Of a stretch of DNA of 64,000 bases, positions 44,471 through 54,333 are shown in pieces. The notes beneath the pieces were generated by a model. That model was given only the letters and a program-made list of their open reading frames with translations, was not told the DNA's origin and made no database searches. Positions within the stretch are counted from its first letter, which is position 1. The number at the start of each line of letters is the position of its first letter. The stretch covers positions 21,164,510 to 21,228,509 of the forward strand of contig NC_091193.1 of NCBI RefSeq assembly GCF_040958095.1, written 5' to 3'. The translations under genes were made by a program, and so were the position numbers. Source of the stretch: Procambarus clarkii (lineage: Eukaryota; Arthropoda; Malacostraca; Decapoda; Cambaridae).

Positions 44471-44649
44471 CTTGCTCACGAGCCAAACAATGACAAGCTA
44501 CAGCTGACGGACAAAATGTCAAGTCATAATTAAGTCATAATTTAATCATTTATTAAGTCATAAACCCCAACAACCTTGCTCAATACTCGAGAGGTGATGG
44601 CCAGTGTCTGCTCTATAAGATGTGTTCGGCCTGCAGAACTTGGCGTAAC

Positions 44650-44780
44650 TTATGAATAAATTCACAAGGGCCGTGACGAGGGTTCGAACCTCCGTCCCAG
44701 AGGATCCCAGAACCCTCGTCACGGCCCTTGTGAATTTGTTCAACTGATGCATCACGCTATTGTGATTTCTGTGTGTATTG
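44650..44780. mobile_element. Inverted SINE T1 fragment with 28-bp perfect arms
   Basis: AAATTCACAAGGGCCGTGAC (from 44658) pairs exactly with the segment ending at 44737, around a ~24-base loop. The T1 tail GATGCATCACGCTATTGTGA follows. Confidence 0.85.
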
Positions 44781-44978
44781 GCATAACTTGTTCAATTGAA
44801 AATATCTAAAAACTTCACGCTTCTCCCCCACGGAGAAGTAATCAACAGAAGGCCAGGTAGAGTTTGTATTGAAATGCCAGAAAACATGTTTAAACACCTA
44901 CAGCATGAAGGCTTATCTATGAAGTCTATGAAGAGTTCATCTTCACAGACTCCCCCCTCACCCGCACTCCCTCGCCCT

Positions 44979-45135
44979 CAGTTGTTGTTGTTATAGATTC
45001 AGCTACTCGGAACAAGTTCCAAGTAGCACGGGCTATGGTGAGCCCGTAACTTACCTGGCACAGGAGCGGGGCAAATAGCACGGGCAATGGTGAGCCCGTA
45101 GTGGACTTACCTGGCACAGGAGCGGTGCCATCTCT
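44979..45135 (-). repeat. Family R short repeat, dimeric copy, minus
   Basis: A GTTGTTGTTGTTATAGATTC tail (AAC on the minus strand) is followed by two units. On the plus strand these contain ACTTACCTGGCA at 45049 and 45105, that is CAGGTAAGT on the minus strand. Confidence 0.8.
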
Positions 45136-45629
45136 GGTCGCCCTCAGTGACCTAGTACTCTTTTATATTTGTTGAAGCAAATTGAAGTGTTTATTACCTG
45201 ATTTTTGGCGAGGTACGCGCGTGGTACCCAAGAAAATAACATCGTCATGACCGTCAGCACCAGTGTCTAAGTAAGTAATTATCACAAGAAGGCACCAAGA
45301 TGGTTAGACTATTTAGCACCAATCTCTGAAGTGCGGCAAATATCCAGGTGTTCATATCTGCTCGCAAGAATGACTCTCCACCTGAGAAATTCGTCGCAAT
45401 TTTAACTCATTAAAAAAATTATCATAATTTTAAGTCAATGTCAACTTCCTACGTCACATGCACGTCACTCAACCATATCTTCTCTTCTTCGTCTCCCTTC
45501 GTATTTTCACATCACTTTCAACCAACCACTTTGTATAAGCCTATCATCAATAGTATGTACGATATATACTCATAAATAACTACTTGTATAGGACAGAATA
45601 GGTTGGGCATGTATCCGTTCAACGTGATG
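45136..45629. other. Gene-free stretch
   Basis: AT-rich, nothing recognised. Confidence 0.4.
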
Positions 45630-45790
45630 CCTCTGTTGTTGTTGTTGTTGTAGATTAAGCTACTCGGAACAAGTTCCAAGTAGCACGGGCTATGGTGAGC
45701 CCATAACTTACCTGGCACAGGAGCGGGGCAAGTAGCACGGGCCATGGTGAGCCCGTAGTGGACTTACCTGGCACAATGAGCGGTGCTGTG
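45630..45790 (-). repeat. Family R short repeat, dimeric copy, minus
   Basis: Same organisation as 44979-45135, with a (GTT)n tail and ACTTACC at about 45705 and 45762. Unit order and spacing are nearly identical in the two copies. Confidence 0.8.
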
Positions 45791-45794
45791 TGAT

Positions 45795-45935
45795 GCCTCT
45801 GTTCACATAGCAGTTAAACAGGTACCCAGGAGACAGGTGACTATTGTGGGTTGCATCCTGATGAAGGTCCCTGACAACGGCGAAAACCATATAACCAATC
45901 CTGCATGTATGGTCTTGAACCGTCAATTTCGTATT
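45795..45935 (-). mobile_element. SINE fragment (type T4)
   Basis: AAACAGGTACCCAGGAGACA and TGGGTTGCATCCTGATGAAG read in plus orientation, followed by ACGGTCAATTTCG. Its internal order suggests a rearranged or opposite-oriented copy; strand is uncertain. Confidence 0.4.
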
Positions 45936-46878
45936 ATAAATTGCATCCCTGAGGCAATAAGGATTTGGGGGGGGGGGGGAGAAGGGGAGGTTTACGCCTG
46001 AGGTAAGATACGGGAAGAGTAAATAAGTTACTCAGTGCCACTCTTTCACCAGAAAACGACCCGCCAATATACACAGATCATAATTACCGCAAGATGGATG
46101 AGGGTAGAGGGGCGGGAGCTGAAACGGAACTCTCAAACCAGTTAAGGGAGAGGTTTTTAAATGTCTAATAAAATGAGTCTAATAGAAAAAGACTGCTGTT
46201 AATTTTAATCAAAACCATTAAAATACATCCCTTGCAAAATTTCAGCACACTTGTTTGTGTTTCTTCCATTTAGGAAGTCCTATTGGTCGTCCAACAGTAA
46301 CCTATGGGAATCTGCGACCAATATACCTATTGGTGAAACTCTCTAATATTTTACTAAATGCTGAAAGGGCAGATACCGCTCGATAATCATTAAATATGGT
46401 TTATTATTCTCGGAATATACCTTGTAGCTCTTCCGACACATTGTGGTGAAAATGTTCAAGTGTCATTATTAGTTAGTCAATATACGCCAGAGAGCTGCAG
46501 TATCACAATAATAGGCTAATATTATTATTCTTACGACTGTTTACTGCACAGAAGAATATTTAATTCAGAGCAGACGGTGCTTATCTCAGCATCACGACGG
46601 TCATCCAATCCAGGAGCACAAAAGATATTCCACTTAATGGCGGACACCAAGTAGAATTTAAGAACTATAAATACAAAAATAACTACAAAACATTTTATTT
46701 ATGGGGCTGCATAACTACAAAATACAATATTTATGCTGCTGCAAATCAAAACTATAATACTGCTGCTGTTGCATGACAATTTATTCACATGTTTACAAAG
46801 CATTAATAATAATTTACACCAAGTGATAATGAGCAAAATACTAGTCTAAGTACACTATGCAGCTGGAACAACGAACGC
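45936..46878. other. Gene-free stretch
   Basis: A G-run at 45966-45980, then AT-rich DNA. No recognised element. Confidence 0.4.
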
Positions 46879-47015
46879 TCAAACGCCTGCCAAAACAAAC
46901 CCCAACTCGCCGCCGCAGACAATGGGAAAAACATTGTCATACAAAAACATGGCTGTTTCCGACTCGACAATCTTAATACGAAACACGACGCCTAAAAGAG
47001 ACCAACCACAACCAC
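46879..47015 (-). CDS. Possible terminal exon, unrecognised
   Basis: On the minus strand TTGGTCTCTTTTAG|GCGTCG is a good acceptor. It opens a 45-residue frame to a stop: VVFRIKIVESETAMFLYDNV, then FPIVCGGELGFVLAGV. The minus strand has TAAATAAAA-type sequence about 180 bases downstream. No family recognised. Short and unproven. Confidence 0.2.
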
Positions 47016-47112
47016 AGACAGTCCAAGCCATACCATGATACACTTGCTGTGACAGTGGCGAAAGGTCTGCGAGAGGGAAAGCGCAACAGGCATGTGAATA
47101 TGTACATGTACT

Positions 47113-47163
47113 CATCTAGTTGTGTTCGAGAGGGGTGGAGTTACGGTTCTTTGGTCACTCCTC
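47113..47163 (-). mobile_element. LINE family 1 3'-end fragment
   Basis: On the minus strand: GAGTGACCAAAGAACCGTAA and CTCGAACACAACTAGATGAG. Diverged copy of the terminal ~50 bases. Confidence 0.55.
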
Positions 47164-47176
47164 TCTACAATTTATA

Positions 47177-47285
47177 TATATAAACTGAAAACTCCACACC
47201 CCAGAAGGATTCGAACTCAGACAGCCAGGAGCACTATGCGCCTTGGCGTACCTGGTACTTTAACCACTCGACCACCGTGAGTGTA
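47177..47285 (-). mobile_element. tRNA-derived SINE (type T2)
   Basis: On the minus strand: GGTGGTCGAGTGGTTAAAGT (box A) and TGAGTTCGAATCCTTCTGGG (box B), then GTGTGGAGTTTTCAGT. Single-copy counterpart of the palindrome at 6194-6384. Confidence 0.8.
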
Positions 47286-47317
47286 CAAAAGTCATTGGTA
47301 GCCGAGGCTATATCCCG

Positions 47318-47500
47318 AGCATCCCATAGCAGCTGTCTAACTCACAGTTAGACAGCTGCTATGGGATGCTTCCTGGGGATATGTGCGCGCGTGTTAGAGA
47401 AATATATGTAGTCGACATAAGAGGAAAATAGATTGGATTGAAAGGCCGGGGTCCAAGAGCTAACAGCTCGATTCTACAGGCACAAATAGTAAACACACAC
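47318..47500. mobile_element. SINE tail B copy preceded by a 25-bp perfect hairpin
   Basis: AGCATCCCATAGCAGCTGTC (47318-47342) pairs exactly with 47346-47370, leaving a 3-base loop. Tail B (GGGATATGTGCGCGCGTGTT ... GAGGAAAATAGATTGG) and GGGGTCCAAGAGCTAACAGC follow on the plus strand. Confidence 0.8.
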
Positions 47501-47504
47501 ACAG

Positions 47505-47627
47505 ATGTAAATATGATAGAGCCCAATAGGCTCAGGGATCTTTATACCGATTGAGAGGCGGGACCAAAGAGCCTAAGCTCAACCCCCGCAAACATAACTA
47601 GGCGAGTACACATACACACACACACTC
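47505..47627 (+). mobile_element. LINE family 1 3' end plus short AC tract
   Basis: GTAAATATGATAGAGCCCAA, then GGGACCAAAGAGCCTAAGCT and TAGGCGAGTAC, followed by ACATACACACACACACTC. Confidence 0.75.
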
Positions 47628-47629
47628 AC

Positions 47630-47874
47630 GTGTTGATAAGGATGACAGCATGAGGATAAGAATCTACAGAGTTCACTACAACTGTATTATTCACATTATA
47701 ACAGCGCCAGGTAATAACGGGTTGGCAAGATCTTCCGCTCTCCTTGTAAACACGTACCACCCACCGCAGGGGACCGGCTAGAGTATATACACAGTAACTT
47801 CCTGCCAGTGTCCTCCAGCCTTCCTCTGGCCTCCTATTCCCCATCCCTCTCCACCACGCCAACCACCTCCGCAT
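47630..47874 (-). CDS. Candidate first coding exon, unrecognised
   Basis: An ATG at 47874 opens MRRWLAWWRGMGNRRPEEGW, continues VVRVYKESGRSCQPVITWRC and VNSVDSYPHAVILIN, and meets an excellent donor (AACAC|GTGAGTG) at the only stop. The stop lies inside the donor, as expected for a real exon end. However, the donor sits in the AC tract trailing a LINE end and could be coincidental. The next exon would need phase 2; the candidate at 46879-47015 does not fit. No domain recognised. Confidence 0.25.
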
Positions 47875-48660
47875 TATTCAAGACGAGCATACCTGGCGTC
47901 GGCTCCAGGAGCTGGCTAACTTTCGGACACATCCTGACCTTGCATCCTTATTAACACACGCCAATACCGCTCGCATACTAATTTTCCTGACGCAAGCATC
48001 CGGAGTCCATTTTTGTATCTCCAAATTGAACTTAATCTTTTGCACAGTGAAGCCATAACTATCTAATCTGAGTATTTCCCAAAATTATCCCTTATCGAAG
48101 TTACAGACAGCCGTAAGGCACTTTCCCGATTCAAAATTACGATCCCCGGCCAATAATATTCCCTTCTATCACCTGCCTCACAATCACATTAACTATACCA
48201 GTATGTTCAACCCAAGTCAGCACTCGCCTGCCTACCCACCCACATTGTTATTTTAGCCAGCATTCATCCATTAAATTTGCCTCCAGCTAGCATAGCCTTT
48301 ACCTCATTGGCTATAGCCTAGTCTCCGTCATAATTTTGCTCGTAAAGTATACAAATACACGAAGGAGATAAAAACTTTTTGTTAACATATACACACTATA
48401 TACGTCAGTACTTGTTAAGCAAGAGTTGAAAACATTACAACGAATTGTCATTTTTAACCTTTGTTAAGTTTAATAGCAGAATCAAACAAATTAAAACAGT
48501 TGGCTGTAAGTCTGTTTCACGTGAGACAACAGTACCTAGTGTAGCGTTCCTTCTTTCTTGTGCTTGGATCTTCTTCAGAGTTGGTCATGATCTCTGTTCA
48601 GTGTGTGAGGATAATGGTACCAGGACACACAACATACAGTATGGGACAGCAGAAGTAAAA
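47875..48660. other. Gene-free stretch
   Basis: Unique-looking sequence, nothing recognised. Confidence 0.4.
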
Positions 48661-48663
48661 TCC

Positions 48664-48820
48664 TGGTTTGTATCTCGGAGAGGCTGCAGGATCCGAGTAA
48701 GGTCAGTAGAACTTCCGGTTGCAATTATTTTAACCATGTCGTAGCTCAGTCGATTAAGGCAGCGTCTGGGATCCTCTCGGACGTAGGCTCGAACCCTCGT
48801 CACGGCCCTTGTAGACTTCA
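48664..48820 (+). mobile_element. tRNA-derived SINE (type T1), clearest head
   Basis: CATGTCGTAGCTCAGTCGAT with TAAGGCAGCG (box A region) and GTAGGCTCGAACCCTCGTCA (box B) form a tRNA-like head at about 48735-48812. It is preceded by CCTGGTTTGTATCTCGGAGA. No intact cloverleaf or anticodon could be assigned, so it is not a tRNA gene. Confidence 0.8.
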
Positions 48821-49196
48821 TAAAGTATGGGTATGGGATGTGTCGCACAGAACCATGCACTGGGTGAGAACACTCATTTCGGCTATGATTTCTACCAAGT
48901 TAACATTTTAAAACCTTAATTAAAAACCGATACCCTCAGTCCCACATTCACACTAGTCTCCCCATGCTGAATAGGCGTCCCTCGCCGATACAAAATTCAT
49001 AAAATCTTAAGAACGAGGGATAAAAAAAGGAACAAGGCTACGGGGGACAAAAAGGAAGGGAAAAACACGAATAAAACGTGAGCGGTGCATGGTACGTTTG
49101 TGAGACGGTTCAAACGTTAACTTGTTTACCTCCCCTGTTTTAGGTGTTGGTTTCCGAGAACCACGCAAGACCCGAGGGTTTGGGAGAGGGAGGGGG

Positions 49197-49385
49197 GGGG
49201 GAAGCGCCAAGCCGTTAAGACTATATATAGTAGCATTATTTATGGGGTCAGGATAAGGATTAGAGGATGGATTAGGTGGGGAGGGAGGGGGTGGGAATAG
49301 TGCCCAACCACTTGGACGGTCGGGGATTGAACGTCGACCTGCATGAAGCGAGACCGTTGCTCTACCGTCCAGCCCGAGTGGTTGG
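49197..49385 (-). mobile_element. tRNA-derived SINE (type T5)
   Basis: On the minus strand: GACGGTAGAGCAACGGTCTC, GCAGGTCGACGTTCAATCCC, then a C-rich tail and TAGTCTTAACGGCTTGGCGC. Longest of the three T5 copies; flanked by G-runs on both sides. Confidence 0.8.
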
Positions 49386-49604
49386 GTAAGGAGGGGGGGG
49401 GGGGGAGCGTCATTTTCCTCTCCCTCCTGCTTCTGGGAGTTACCAATATATCACCCACCCTCTTCCACCTTTCACACACAAACAACATCTTTCACGGGTA
49501 TATATACTTTATAGCCTGTATGCTGTTATACCTGCCTAAACTGTATGCTGCTTACCGCTTACAAAAGCGGTAAGTATTTCGGACCACTAGCACATATAAC
49601 TTTA

Positions 49605-49772
49605 GTTAGTCGATAAGTCACAATAACGTAGCTGAAGATGACCAAACTACATAGAAAACCAAGAAATGACGTCGTTTCGGTCCGCCTGACCATTACAGTA
49701 CTTGATAATGGTGCAGGACGGACCGAAACGTCGTCGTTTCTTCATTTTCTGAGATGTGGTTAGGTCACCACA
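49605..49772. mobile_element. Fold-back element, copy 4, diverged
   Basis: AGTCACAATAACGTAGCTGA gives the left outer end. Inner arms GACGTCGTTTCGGTCCGCCT and GACGGACCGAAACGTCGTCG still pair. Older than copy 1 by mismatch content. Confidence 0.75.
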
Positions 49773-50048
49773 CCTATAGTTTTATCCATAGTTTTATCCA
49801 TTCATTATCCCCCTCCGATACATTTTGTGAGAGGCACTGGAAAAGGTTACAAAATGAGTTCAGGAACCAAGCCCAATATTCGTTTAACTAAACACGTTTA
49901 TAGCAATGATGAACTTGTTATATTAACAAATTATGATAACATCAATAGTCTATTCTCCGTGAATCTCCCAAGAAGCCTCCCAATGAATATAGTTACTAGA
50001 CCCCAACTGTCTTTAAGCTAAGCAAGTTCCATTACTGACATACTAGGG

Positions 50049-50125
50049 GGGTAGAAATAGCCTAAGCTACTCACTCTATCCCTTTGAGATGTATTTCTTT
50101 CTTGTCTCAATAAACATACTTGAAC
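50049..50125 (+). repeat. Family S dispersed repeat
   Basis: GTAGAAATAGCCTAAGCTAC, then CCCTTTGAGATGTATTTCTT and TGTCTCAATAAACATACTTG. An AATAAA motif lies close to the end. Best-preserved copy. Confidence 0.75.
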
Positions 50126-50787
50126 TGACATACTAGTTAACTATTTAAATAGAATGTTAATTCACCTATTAAACACCCTGAATACCCATCCCTAGAGGCC
50201 ACGGTGGAAAGGTTACAATCACCTGCATGCATACTTTGGATACTTGGTTAAGATATCTGGTAATATGTCATTTTGAATCAAATACTTGTACATTTCTTGA
50301 ACATATATTTTAAGAGTTCTCTTAAATTCTTCTATTTGTTCACATTCCATTACATATTGAAGAAGCACCTCAAGGTAACGTTGGGGGATAGTTTCCCTGA
50401 TAGTTTACATTTATTAAAGGTCTACGCTGGCGCACTCCCACACGTATAACCCAGCAGTACAGTAGTAACGGAGGGGAAAGGGAATGAGAGGGGGGGAAAG
50501 AAGATTGAAAGTATGAAATGCAATGATGAGGGGAGGGAGGGGAGAATGAGGGTAAGGTGGTGAAAGAAGAGGGGGGAAATGTGGTCAAGTTAACCATAAT
50601 GTCTGAATAGAGCTCACTTAGCTCCAGAGTTCCAAGTTTAACAGGAATTCGTATAATGATGATGTAAACTGCATCACTATCTTTTATCTGCATTATGTTG
50701 TTGTATATGGAACTCCATAAGTATTGCCAACAAGAGTGTACTGTATTATAATTATGTACTACTTTATGGAACTGTATTGTTATATTA
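50126..50787. other. Gene-free stretch
   Basis: Includes a purine-rich patch (50466-50580). Nothing else recognised. Confidence 0.4.
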
Positions 50788-50815
50788 CACATCATTTTGT
50801 GTACTAAATAAGGGT

Positions 50816-50863
50816 AATAATACCCTTATTACCACAGTTATCTGTGGTAATAAGGGTATTATT
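50816..50863. repeat. 21-bp perfect hairpin
   Basis: AATAATACCCTTATTACCAC (from 50816) pairs exactly with 50843-50863 around a GTTATC loop. The left arm also pairs with upstream AATAAGGGTA, so alternative foldings exist. Confidence 0.9.
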
Positions 50864-50997
50864 GAATTTTATTAAATATTATTGTGTTATTGGCCATTAC
50901 TTTAAAAGATGGCTTAATTGTGTGAACCGACAGTATTTTTTTTTGTCTCCAAAACCTCATTGTCAAGTATTGCATCATACTTGTGTTGTTCAACTCG

Positions 50998-51245
50998 AGG
51001 GAAACATGGGATGGGGGGGGGGGAAATACGTGAGGGAGGGGGGGGGGACATGAGACAAGGAAAACATGGGAGGGGGGGGGTAATACGTGGTGAGGGGGGG
51101 GGACATGAGACGAGGGGGAACATTGGGGGGGGGGATACGTGATGAGCAGGGGAAACATCGGACGAGGAAGGGAAACATGGGACGAAGAAAGGAAACATGT
51201 TGGGAAAAAGGAACATGGGATGGAGGGAAAATAAACACAGAGTAA
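50998..51245. repeat. Degenerate G-rich minisatellite
   Basis: Alternating blocks: GGGAAACATGGGA, G-runs of 8-10, ATACGTGAGG, and GACATGAGAC. The period of about 55-60 bases decays to shorter GGAAACATGGGACGA units on the right. Strong G-quadruplex potential on the plus strand. Confidence 0.85.
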
Positions 51246-51364
51246 CGGGAAACATACCGTTTTTCTCTGAATTCGTTTGAGAATGAATACCTTTACAATT
51301 TTTTTTAAATTGATGAAAAGTTTAAATTACATGGGATTTACATGCATATGTAACCCGTAACCCC

Positions 51365-51520
51365 TAACCTAACCCGTAAAGCAATTGGTAGTCACCCCAG
51401 GAAGGTCCCAGGTACGATTCCCAGGCAGAACTATACATTTGAGCAAGTTTTCTTACACCTAATACTTCTGTTCACCAAGCAGCAAACAAATAACCAGGAG
51501 TATGTTTTAATAACCAGGAG
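51365..51520 (+). mobile_element. SINE copy (type T4), plus orientation
   Basis: AAAGCAATTGGTAGTCACCC (box A region) and CCAGGTACGATTCCCAGGCA (box B), then TCTTACACCTAATACTTCTG and CACCAAGCAGC in the core position. Confidence 0.6.
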
Positions 51521-52329
51521 TATGTGGAATCATTAGAATGTTGTTTTTTATATATTATTTTTAATCAGCGCACAGAAAAGTACATCTGGTAAGATTTTGT
51601 AAGAAATAATTGATAATAATTTTGATCTTAAAAATGCATAAATTTGTGAATTTTATCAAAGTATTCATTTCTTAAAAAATTTCCCCCTGGTGAACTTTTT
51701 AGTTTGTTAAGGATAATGGGTTAAAATTCTATTAATTGTAATAATTCAGTATATAACTTCATTAGTGAGTATGAAGCCAGAGTCTTTCTCTTAGGTAAAT
51801 AATTCACCTGTAAACTTATGTAAACTAACCCGACTATAAATGCATTAAGCATTTATGAATAAAGTTTTTAATTTGAATATCCAAAATCTCTGGTTATATC
51901 CCCAGACACTTATATAACCTAATAATAATAATGTACTGTACAGTGTACATGTGCAATTTGGGAAAATGTTTCTAATCTGGAAATTAATTTATTTTAAACC
52001 TATTCTTCTTTATATATTTTAAAATAATACCTGATGGAATCATTAAGGGTATGCAAAGCAAAAGATGTTTGTTTATTAAATGACACTACAATCATTTACT
52101 GTGACTAATAATTATTGGACATTGTTGGTACTGTACAGGCAAAATATTGCTTCTTACAGCTCAGATCAATTGATGCCCTTCGGCCTACGTTAATGGGCAC
52201 CATTTCTATATTACGTCTTCATATACTTTCCATGTGCTATACTGTGTACAGTAATTTAGCACTTTTTGATAATTACCTTATACTGTACTGAAGTTTTTTT
52301 TTAATGGTTCAGTGTCCAGTTGTAGGGAA
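51521..52329. other. Gene-free stretch, AT-rich
   Basis: Long AT-rich region without recognised elements or convincing frames. Confidence 0.4.
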
Positions 52330-52590
52330 TAGGGGAGCACTTAGGCTTATTGAGGCCAACCTTAACCAATACATCATTTTCCAGGATGCAACCATCAACA
52401 ATTATCTTTTGTTATATAACAAAATTATGTTATATAATTATTATATAACTTTTTTTTTTAGTCCTAGGTGAACAGCGGCATCAGGTAAAAGGAACCATGT
52501 CCAACTAGTCCAGGAATTCAACCCAAGAACTCCAGCTATAAGTTGACGATGCAGACCACTGTACTCTATGTACTGCAGGACCCACACTTT
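52330..52590 (-). mobile_element. SINE copy (type T4), diverged, with an AT insertion
   Basis: TTATTGAGGCCAACCTTAAC, CAGGATGCAACCATCAACAA, TAGGTGAACAGCGGCATCAG and AACCCAAGAACTCCAGC keep the T4 order. An AT-rich palindromic block (52412-52458) interrupts the core. Confidence 0.6.
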
Positions 52591-52747
52591 AAGCTACAAG
52601 ATTTTTGCTGAGAGGCCGACGACCTGTACTAGTAACTGGCCCAATTACTAAGCTGAGGACAGGGTGTGTGTATTGATGATAGGACACTGTTTTGACGTCA
52701 GGGTGGTGCACTGAAGTTACCCCGAAGTTCACTAACACATTAATGCC

Positions 52748-52990
52748 CTTAACGAAGAGAGAAAGCCAGCGGCTTGTCAAAGGCCTAACCATTTGTCCTG
52801 AAGACTTTTTCTAGCTGGAATTTAAAATTCAACAGTTTTGGCAATTACCCCTTTTGCAGGTAGACAGTTCATGGGTTTATAACCCTATGGGTGAAAAAGC
52901 ATCTCCTGTTTTCAGTCCCATAATGTGGCTTATTTGGGCTTAAAACTGTTGTTCCTTGTCTGTGTTACATGTGACCTTTAGAAGAAATTG
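52748..52990 (-). mobile_element. LINE family 3, 3' end, minus
   Basis: On the minus strand: GGAGATGCTTTTTCACCCAT, then CCATGAACTGTCTACCTGCA and AGCTAGAAAAAGTCTTCAGG, ending GCCTTTGACAAGCCGCTGGC. It corresponds to FxHRVVNxWNRLPAEV-type coding now broken by stops. Confidence 0.7.
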
Positions 52991-53044
52991 TCCAGATCAA
53001 CATCCTTCAATTTATAATTAATTTAAAATTCAATGTGTTGCAGG

Positions 53045-53310
53045 ACAGGAAGCCAGAGTGTATTCATACACATTTTGGCTTTTAACAGGGTCCCGCTGCC
53101 CACCCAAAGCCAAATTACTAACCCCACCCAGGATGCAACCCACACAACAAGCTTGACCAACTCATGAGTACCTACTCAGTGCTAGGTGAACAGAGGTATT
53201 AAGTGAAAGGAAATGTGCCCAAGCATTTCTGTCCCGCCTGGGATTTGAACCCAGGAATTCTCGATTGTGCGTCACAAACGAACCCGACTGTACTACCGGG
53301 ACCCTAATTT
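53045..53310 (-). mobile_element. SINE copy (type T4), best head
   Basis: On the minus strand: CCGGTAGTACAGTCGGGTTC (box A) and CCTGGGTTCAAATCCCAGGC (box B), then GGGACAGAAATGCTTGGGCA, the core TGTTCACCTAGCACTGAGTA, and a tail with GTTGCATCCTGGGTGG. Confidence 0.75.
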
Positions 53311-54099
53311 GTTCAGTATTTTCTAAAGTTTCAATGAGAACTGCACAGTCTTGCCTGGTTAGCAGTGCTGTTAGCCCTGTGGCCCTCAACCACTCCTGGT
53401 ATGATAGTTGAATTAGTTCTGTCAGTAGGGTGGTGTATTGAGGGCAGGGCAGTGTAATGACTGTAGTGCAGTTTCCAATTTGTATTTTAACATTCATATA
53501 TTGTAATATCTTTACAGAAACATCCAATGCAAAGTAGAAAATGACACTACCTATATATGACAACAAAAATTATGTCTGGAGATGAAACAAGTGGCTGGAC
53601 ATGGTGTAAAGTGGTCAATTCATATTGAGGGTTTCCCCCCTGAGGGCCATATGGGTCACATTTGTGTCATTATGAGGGCCACACACAACTAATTGAAGTC
53701 ATTTAACAACAATTATTGCAGAATATTTTTATTACTTGAACTTAGAAACACACAATGTGCATACAAATGATTTAGTGGCTAGCCACATTCATGAATACAA
53801 AGTATTGAAGCAGTGTAACAAAAGGAAAAACAACCAAAATTTTAAACGGCAACATAGACTCCTATGCAACAGCAACAAATACATTGTACAAAAATTAACA
53901 GTTCAAAATGAACATTTATTTACGACTATTCAATCATCCTTAGTGTTTTGTTCCTAAAGCTTGACACCTCTTTTTAATTACAATTTTTGCTGTCTGGCTG
54001 CAATTTGGTCATCAAATGACCAAATTACAGTATCCTTTGCGGTGGTGGCAGGTGTGTGCTTGGAAAGGGCCGCATGAGGTGTGCTTCCCGGAAAGGGAA
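53311..54099. other. Gene-free stretch
   Basis: Contains a small palindrome, TTTGGTCATCAAATGACCAAA (about 54006-54026). No other element. Confidence 0.4.
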
Positions 54100-54300
54100 A
54101 CACAAAACAGGAGATGCTTTTTCACCCATAGAATTGTAAACCCGTGGAACCGCTTACCCGCCGAAACCGTAAACGGCAAAACTCTGCTGAGTTTTAAAAT
54201 ACAGCTGGAAAAGATCATCAGGACAAATGGGGGGGGGGACCTTTGACAAGCCACTGGCTTCCTGTCCTCTTCGAGTATACGAGTATTAGTGGCCCTCAGG

Positions 54301-54331
<31 letters not shown>

Positions 54332-54333
54332 AG
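54100..54333 (+). mobile_element. LINE family 3, 3' end with 27-base poly(A)
   Basis: A frame encodes NRRCFFTHRIVNPWNRLPAE and KTLLSFKIQLEKIIRTNGGG, then stops. The 3' UTR ACAAGCCACTGGCTTCCTGT ... GTGGCCCTCAGGTTATATA ends in an uninterrupted A-run (54306-54332). An A-tail of this length suggests a relatively recent insertion. Confidence 0.8.

Noticed and set aside
50859-51255. Proline-rich minus-strand frames
   Set aside because: They are antisense readings of the G-run array.
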